Assembly: GCA_005790605.1 (NCBI GenBank) | Contig: SXUI01000003.1 | Span: forward strand, 1-64,000 | Direction of reading: 5' to 3' | Source: Planctomycetia bacterium | Lineage (GTDB): Bacteria; Planctomycetota; Phycisphaerae; Phycisphaerales; SM1A02 | DNA: 64,000 nt | Shown: piece after piece, positions 60,101-64,000 of the stretch | How the letters are laid out: each line of letters opens with the position of its first letter | Numbering within the stretch: position 1 is the first letter of the stretch | Translations under genes and position numbers: made by a program | Notes under the pieces: generated by a model | Told to the model about the DNA's origin: nothing | What the model saw: only the letters and a program-made list of their open reading frames with translations | Database searches by the model: none

Positions 60101-61981
60101 ATGAGCACGCTTTACGCCGGACGATTCCTCGCTGAACAAGATCCGCTCTTTCGCCGCTTCAACGACTCGCTCCCGTTCGATCGAGTCTTAGTCACCGACG
60201 ACATCGCGGGATCGGTTGGCTGGGCCAAAGCACTTACGAAGGTTGGCGTCCTCAGCAATGAGGAACTCGCCCGCGTGCTCACGGCACTCGAAGAGGTGCG
60301 TCTCTATGCGCTTGAGCAGCCCGACGCGCTCGTGGGCGCGGATGATGAGGATGTGCATTCATGGGTCGAACGAGAACTCGTCGCGCGACTCGGAGATCTT
60401 GGCAAGAAGTTGCATACAGGACGGTCTCGCAACGATCAGGTCGCAACGGATCTTCGGCTTTGGACCGTTCGTGCGCTGCAAACTCGCCGCGCGGAGATCG
60501 AAGGAGCGATCGATGCGTTGCTCCGAGTTGCAGAGCGTGAGAAGGCGACTCCATTTCCGGGCTACACGCATATGCAGCGTGCGCAGCCCATTCTGTTTGC
60601 GCACTGGTGTTTGGCGTATGTCGAGATGCTCACACGGGACGCAGATCGCTTCGCGGATGCTGAGCGCCGGACGCTCGTCTGTCCACTCGGATCTGGCGCA
60701 CTCGCAGGGACCGCGTACCCCATCGATCGCGTGGCGCTCGCAGAGAGTCTTGGTTTTCACTCTGCAAGTTCCAACTCGCTCGATGCCGTCAGCGATCGCG
60801 ACTTTGTCGTCGAAAGTCTCTCGGCATGTGCACTCTGCGCTGTGCATCTCTCACGCCTTGCAGAGGATCTCATCTTCTACACGACGAGCGAGGCGGGGTT
60901 CATCGAGCTCAGCGACGAAGTCACGAGCGGTTCGAGTCTCATGCCGCAAAAGAAAAATCCTGATGCGCTTGAACTCATTCGTGGCAAGACCGGTCGTCAC
61001 ATCGGAAACCTCGTCGCAATGCTCACGACGATCAAGGGTTTGCCACTTGCGTACAACAAGGATCTCCAAGAAGACAAGGAGCCCTTGTTTGATGCGATGG
61101 AGCACCTCTCGATCTCGTTGCAGATGCTCGTGCGCGTCGTTGACGGCATGACCGTTCATCACGAGCGCGCACTTGCTGCTGCGATCGGCGGGTACTCCAA
61201 CGCAACTGAACTCGCCGACTATCTCGTCAGCAAGGGCGTTCCATTCCGAGATGCGCATCACGCGGCCGGCCGTATCGTGCGCGACGCGATCGAGGAATCG
61301 AAGCCGCTCGAAGGAATGACCGTCGAACAGATGCTGAAGAGCAACCCGAACATCGGAAGCGATGTCTATGCGTCACTGACGGTGGATAGTGCGCTGCGAA
61401 AGCGCGATGTCGCGGGCGGCACAGCGCCCAATCGCGTCGCAGAGATTCTCGGCGGGCGCTCGGCGCGCATGGGCATGCGCCGATTGAACACGCCCGCGGG
61501 CGGAGTTCGTGTGCGTGGAGCGCGCGTAGACGATCTCGACGGCATCGTTGCGCTCGTCGAGCACTGGGCGGATGAAGGCGAAAATCTCCCGCGCTCACGC
61601 GAAGATATTCTTGAGTGCATCAACGAGTTCGGCGTCGCAGTACGTGATGGGAAAGTCGTCGGTTGCGGCGCGCTGTGGGTCTACACGCCACAACTCGCGG
61701 AGATTCGCTCGCTCGGGGTCTCGCCGGATGCGATGGGTCATGGCATCGGCCAGAAGTTGATGGCCTTCTTCATCGACTGGACGAGTCGACTCCACATTCC
61801 CAAGGTCTTCGTCCTCACGCGCGCACCCAAGTTCTTTGAGAAGTCCGGCTTCAGGCAGGTCAGCGTGAATAGTCTTCCCGAGAAGGTGCTGAAGGACTGC
61901 GCGAAGTGCCCCAAGAACCACGCGTGCGATGAGATCGCGATGGTGCTTGATGTTGCCCCTTCGAAAGAGACTGGAAAGTGA
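60101..61981 (+). CDS. argH: Argininosuccinate lyase fused to N-acetylglutamate synthase-type GNAT
   Basis: 626 residues, about 160 longer than a plain ArgH. Residues 1-465 are the lyase: HTGRSRNDQVATDLRLW, TPFPGYTHMQRAQPILF and the signature SGSSLMPQKKNPDALE. Residues about 470-620 are a GNAT acetyltransferase: GVRVRGARVDDLDGIVALVE, LGVSPDAMGHGIGQKLMAFF for acetyl-CoA binding, FVLTRAPKFFEKSGFR, and the C-terminal CAKCPKNHACDE typical of short ArgA enzymes. The fusion thus covers first and last steps of the pathway, as in the ArgH(A) proteins of some marine bacteria. Its stop overlaps the argJ start as GTGA. Confidence 0.94.
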   Translation: MSTLYAGRFLAEQDPLFRRFNDSLPFDRVLVTDDIAGSVGWAKALTKVGVLSNEELARVLTALEEVRLYALEQPDALVGADDEDVHSWVERELVARLGDLGKKLHTGRSRNDQVATDLRLWTVRALQTRRAEIEGAIDALLRVAEREKATPFPGYTHMQRAQPILFAHWCLAYVEMLTRDADRFADAERRTLVCPLGSGALAGTAYPIDRVALAESLGFHSASSNSLDAVSDRDFVVESLSACALCAVHLSRLAEDLIFYTTSEAGFIELSDEVTSGSSLMPQKKNPDALELIRGKTGRHIGNLVAMLTTIKGLPLAYNKDLQEDKEPLFDAMEHLSISLQMLVRVVDGMTVHHERALAAAIGGYSNATELADYLVSKGVPFRDAHHAAGRIVRDAIEESKPLEGMTVEQMLKSNPNIGSDVYASLTVDSALRKRDVAGGTAPNRVAEILGGRSARMGMRRLNTPAGGVRVRGARVDDLDGIVALVEHWADEGENLPRSREDILECINEFGVAVRDGKVVGCGALWVYTPQLAEIRSLGVSPDAMGHGIGQKLMAFFIDWTSRLHIPKVFVLTRAPKFFEKSGFRQVSVNSLPEKVLKDCAKCPKNHACDEIAMVLDVAPSKETGK

Positions 61982-63183
61982 CAGAGCTCTGCTTCCCACT
62001 TGGTTTTCGGTCGGCAACCGCAGGTGCGTCCATCAAGAAGGCTGGTCGAGATGACCTCGCGCTGCTCCTCATGCCTGAAGGGGCGACCGCAGCGGCCCTC
62101 TTTACGACGAACTTGTTTTGCGCGGCACCGATTCATCTTTCTCGGCAACACTTGAAGGACTCTCGCGGGCATGCGAGTGCGCTGCTCTTGAATTCCGGCT
62201 GCGCGAATGCGGCGACCGGATCCATCGGCGCCAACAATGCATCCGCGTGCGTCGAAGGCGTCGCACAAGCGCTCGGTGTTGATGCGCAAAGCGTTCTGGT
62301 GAATTCCACCGGCGTCATTGGAACCCAGCTGCCAATGGATCGCATTCTTCCGCTCCTCGCGCCACTCGCAGCGGAGGCATCGAATGCTCACGCGCAGGCG
62401 AGCCTCGAGCCATATGCGCGGGCGATCATGACGACCGATACGCGACCAAAGATGGCGGCTCGTGAGATCCGCGTTGGCGACGCATCTGTTCGCGTGAGTG
62501 GTGTCGCCAAGGGTGCGGGCATGATTCACCCGAACATGGCCACCATGATCGCGGTCGTCATGACGGACGCACAACTCACTGCCAGTGAGCTCGATCAAGT
62601 CCTTCGCGTTGCGGCCGATCAGTCCTTCCATCGAATCAGCGTGGATGGCGACACTTCGACGAACGACTCCCTGTTTGCCTTCGCGTCAGGGCAAGGACCG
62701 CGGGTTGAGCTCGCTACCTTGCAAGAGGCAGTGACGGCGGTGTGCGAAGAACTCGCGCGCATGATCGTGACTGACGGCGAGGGATTCACACGGTCGATGT
62801 CAGTGCGCGTCCGTGGCGCGCGAACTCGTTCCGATGCGACGACGGTTGCCAAGACTGTCGCACAGAGTCTCCTTGTGCGCTGCGCTGTGACGGGAGGCGA
62901 TCCAAACTGGGGGCGCATCGTTGCGGCAGCGGGTCGAGCGGGCATCACATTCGATCCGTCCGAACTTCGCCTTTATGTCGGCGGTACCGAGATCTTCGCA
63001 CAAGGGCAGCCACTCCTTTGCAACCCAGACACGGTGCGCGCTGCGTTCAATGGACCACATGTGGACATGGTCATCGACCTCGGAGCAACCATTGGCGTGG
63101 AGGCGGAGCTCAACGCTGATGGGTTTCTCACATCCGGCCTCACGGAAGAGTATGTTCGGCTCAACGCTGACTACACGACTTAG
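61978..63183 (+). CDS. argJ: Glutamate N-acetyltransferase/ornithine acetyltransferase
   Basis: A 401-residue self-processing enzyme recycling the acetyl group from N-acetylornithine to glutamate. The autocleavage site lies in MIHPNMATMIAVVMTDA, with the nucleophile Thr189 after Ala188. Also seen are LNSGCANAATG, the NSTGVIG motif, SVDGDTSTNDS and GGDPNWGRIVAAAGRAG. It starts at GTG overlapping the argH stop. With ArgJ present a separate ArgE is unnecessary. Whether it also uses acetyl-CoA (bifunctional) cannot be told by eye. Confidence 0.95.
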   Translation: MTELCFPLGFRSATAGASIKKAGRDDLALLLMPEGATAAALFTTNLFCAAPIHLSRQHLKDSRGHASALLLNSGCANAATGSIGANNASACVEGVAQALGVDAQSVLVNSTGVIGTQLPMDRILPLLAPLAAEASNAHAQASLEPYARAIMTTDTRPKMAAREIRVGDASVRVSGVAKGAGMIHPNMATMIAVVMTDAQLTASELDQVLRVAADQSFHRISVDGDTSTNDSLFAFASGQGPRVELATLQEAVTAVCEELARMIVTDGEGFTRSMSVRVRGARTRSDATTVAKTVAQSLLVRCAVTGGDPNWGRIVAAAGRAGITFDPSELRLYVGGTEIFAQGQPLLCNPDTVRAAFNGPHVDMVIDLGATIGVEAELNADGFLTSGLTEEYVRLNADYTT

Positions 63184-63228
63184 GCATCTGCATCAACAGT
63201 CGCCGCGGGCGCGTGACAAGAACAAGAA

Positions 63229-63265
63229 CAGCGGGACGAGCAATGTGAGATTGCGCGCCCCGCTG
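63229..63265. terminator. Bidirectional terminator after argJ
   Basis: CAGCGGG and CCCGCTG form the outer stem, and GCAAT and ATTGC around GTGAG form the inner one. GTTGATTTCTTT follows on the plus strand and TTCTTGTTCTTG on the minus strand, so it can serve both argJ and the convergent chemotaxis gene. Confidence 0.75.
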
Positions 63266-63290
63266 GTTGATTTCTTTGAGATCGGCTGTC

Positions 63291-64000
63291 TTATCCAGAG
63301 AATCTCGCGAGCGCTTGTCGAAGTTGCTGCACTTCACTCGCCGCTTGTTGAGCGCCCGCCGCAACTTCCTGTGACTGACCCGCGGCCTGCTGCGTGCGAT
63401 TGCTGATGTCAGTGATAGCACGGTCGATCTGCTGAATGCCACATGCTTGTTCGCGCTGCTCGCTCGCCATTGTGTCGACGGTCTTCGCGACATCTTTCGC
63501 TGCCGACACGATCTGCTCAAGCGCTGTGCCAACTTCGGCGCCGATGCCAACGCCGCGCTTCACTCGCTCATTGCTGGCCTCCACAAGATCTGCGGTCTTG
63601 CGGGCCGCTTCACCGGAGCGCGTCGCGAGCGCGCGAACCTCCTGTGCAACGACAGCGAAACCACGGCCGGCATCACCTGCGCGAGCGGCTTCCACAGCTG
63701 CATTGAGCGCGAGAAGATTCGTTTGAAACGCGATCTCGTCGATCGCTCGAATGATCTGGCTGATCTCCTTGGAGCTCTTCTCGATCTCCCCGAGCGCTTC
63801 GCTCATACGAGACATAGACGCCCCGGCACCTTCAGCTGCCTCAAGCCCCTGCCCTGCCATGCGCGCAGCATGTTCTGATCGCTTTGCGCCGTCTTGCGTC
63901 CGCTGACTGAGTTCCGTCACGGAAGCAGTCATCTCCTCAAGCGTTGCAGCTTGGCCTGAAGCGACATCGGCGAGTCCTTGGCTTGTTGTGGTGAGACCAC
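63291..64000 (-). CDS. Methyl-accepting chemotaxis protein, N-terminus outside window
   Basis: About 236 C-terminal residues are visible, with the frame open to the right edge. The highly conserved hairpin tip is present: [23 protein letters not shown] (cut as [21 protein letters not shown] minus the last residues) followed by [18 protein letters not shown]. Flanking helices carry methylation-type Glu/Gln pairs ([10 protein letters not shown]). The protein ends in [13 protein letters not shown] with no CheR-binding pentapeptide. It should signal to CheA/CheW. The sensor domain and any membrane helices lie beyond the window. Confidence 0.95.
   Translation of the reverse strand, partial: GLTTTSQGLADVASGQAATLEEMTASVTELSQRTQDGAKRSEHAARMAGQGLEAAEGAGASMSRMSEALGEIEKSSKEISQIIRAIDEIAFQTNLLALNAAVEAARAGDAGRGFAVVAQEVRALATRSGEAARKTADLVEASNERVKRGVGIGAEVGTALEQIVSAAKDVAKTVDTMASEQREQACGIQQIDRAITDISNRTQQAAGQSQEVAAGAQQAASEVQQLRQALARFSG

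Overview
The window reads as a chromosomal segment of a GC-rich bacterium of the Planctomycetes, most likely class Phycisphaerae. The main pointers are a secreted protein ending in the dockerin-type calcium-loop repeats common in that class, a planctomycete-style HU protein, a collagen-like secreted protein, an argH gene fused to an N-acetyltransferase, and gene-dense DNA with many short-overlap operons. This placement is inference from gene content; no rRNA gene is present. I see no phage, insertion sequence, integrase or CRISPR array.

Layout. 1-13.9 kb: a sensor histidine kinase cut by the left edge, a tandem ClpX-type zinc-finger protein, trmB with an alpha/beta hydrolase, rsfS and rpsU, a YacP-like NYN nuclease with a PNPOx-type oxidase (pdxH), a glyA operon, an Ogt-type DNA repair protein, UDP-glucose dehydrogenase, an FHA protein and HU. 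14-27.8 kb: a minus-strand operon (membrane protein, PfkB kinase, S9 peptidase, murQ); the histidine-utilisation genes hutH and hutU, separated by a collagen-like and a dockerin-like secreted-protein gene; then Sua5/TsaC and a TolC-family lipoprotein. 27.8-35.2 kb: an SH3-domain secreted protein, tRNA-Ala(UGC), a Toprim-only relative of OLD nucleases, overlapping rsmE and rsmJ, and a cystathionine beta-synthase/gamma-lyase pair.

35.2-45.6 kb: the most interesting block, an eight-gene minus-strand operon welded by five ATGA overlaps. It starts with a von Willebrand A protein whose single transmembrane helix carries a TonB-like SxxxH motif, followed by ExbB, two ExbD proteins and four large uncharacterised secreted or membrane proteins. 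I read it as a candidate proton-motive-force-driven envelope machine in which a VWA domain replaces the usual TonB C-terminus. 45.7-53.3 kb: translation genes (pyrH-frr, thrS, infC) with nrdR and a secreted beta-helix protein. infC very probably starts at an AUC codon.

53.4-63.2 kb: a small secreted protein, an HTH/TPR regulator facing away from argR, then a complete-looking arginine operon argR-argC-argB-argF-argG-argH(A)-argJ behind a sigma-70-like promoter with an ARG-box palindrome between its -35 and -10 elements. argD is not in this block. The window ends inside a methyl-accepting chemotaxis protein.

Noncoding features: several strong hairpin terminators, an 87-nt intergenic hairpin repeat present twice with covarying stem bases, and a nested inverted-repeat structure ahead of hutU.
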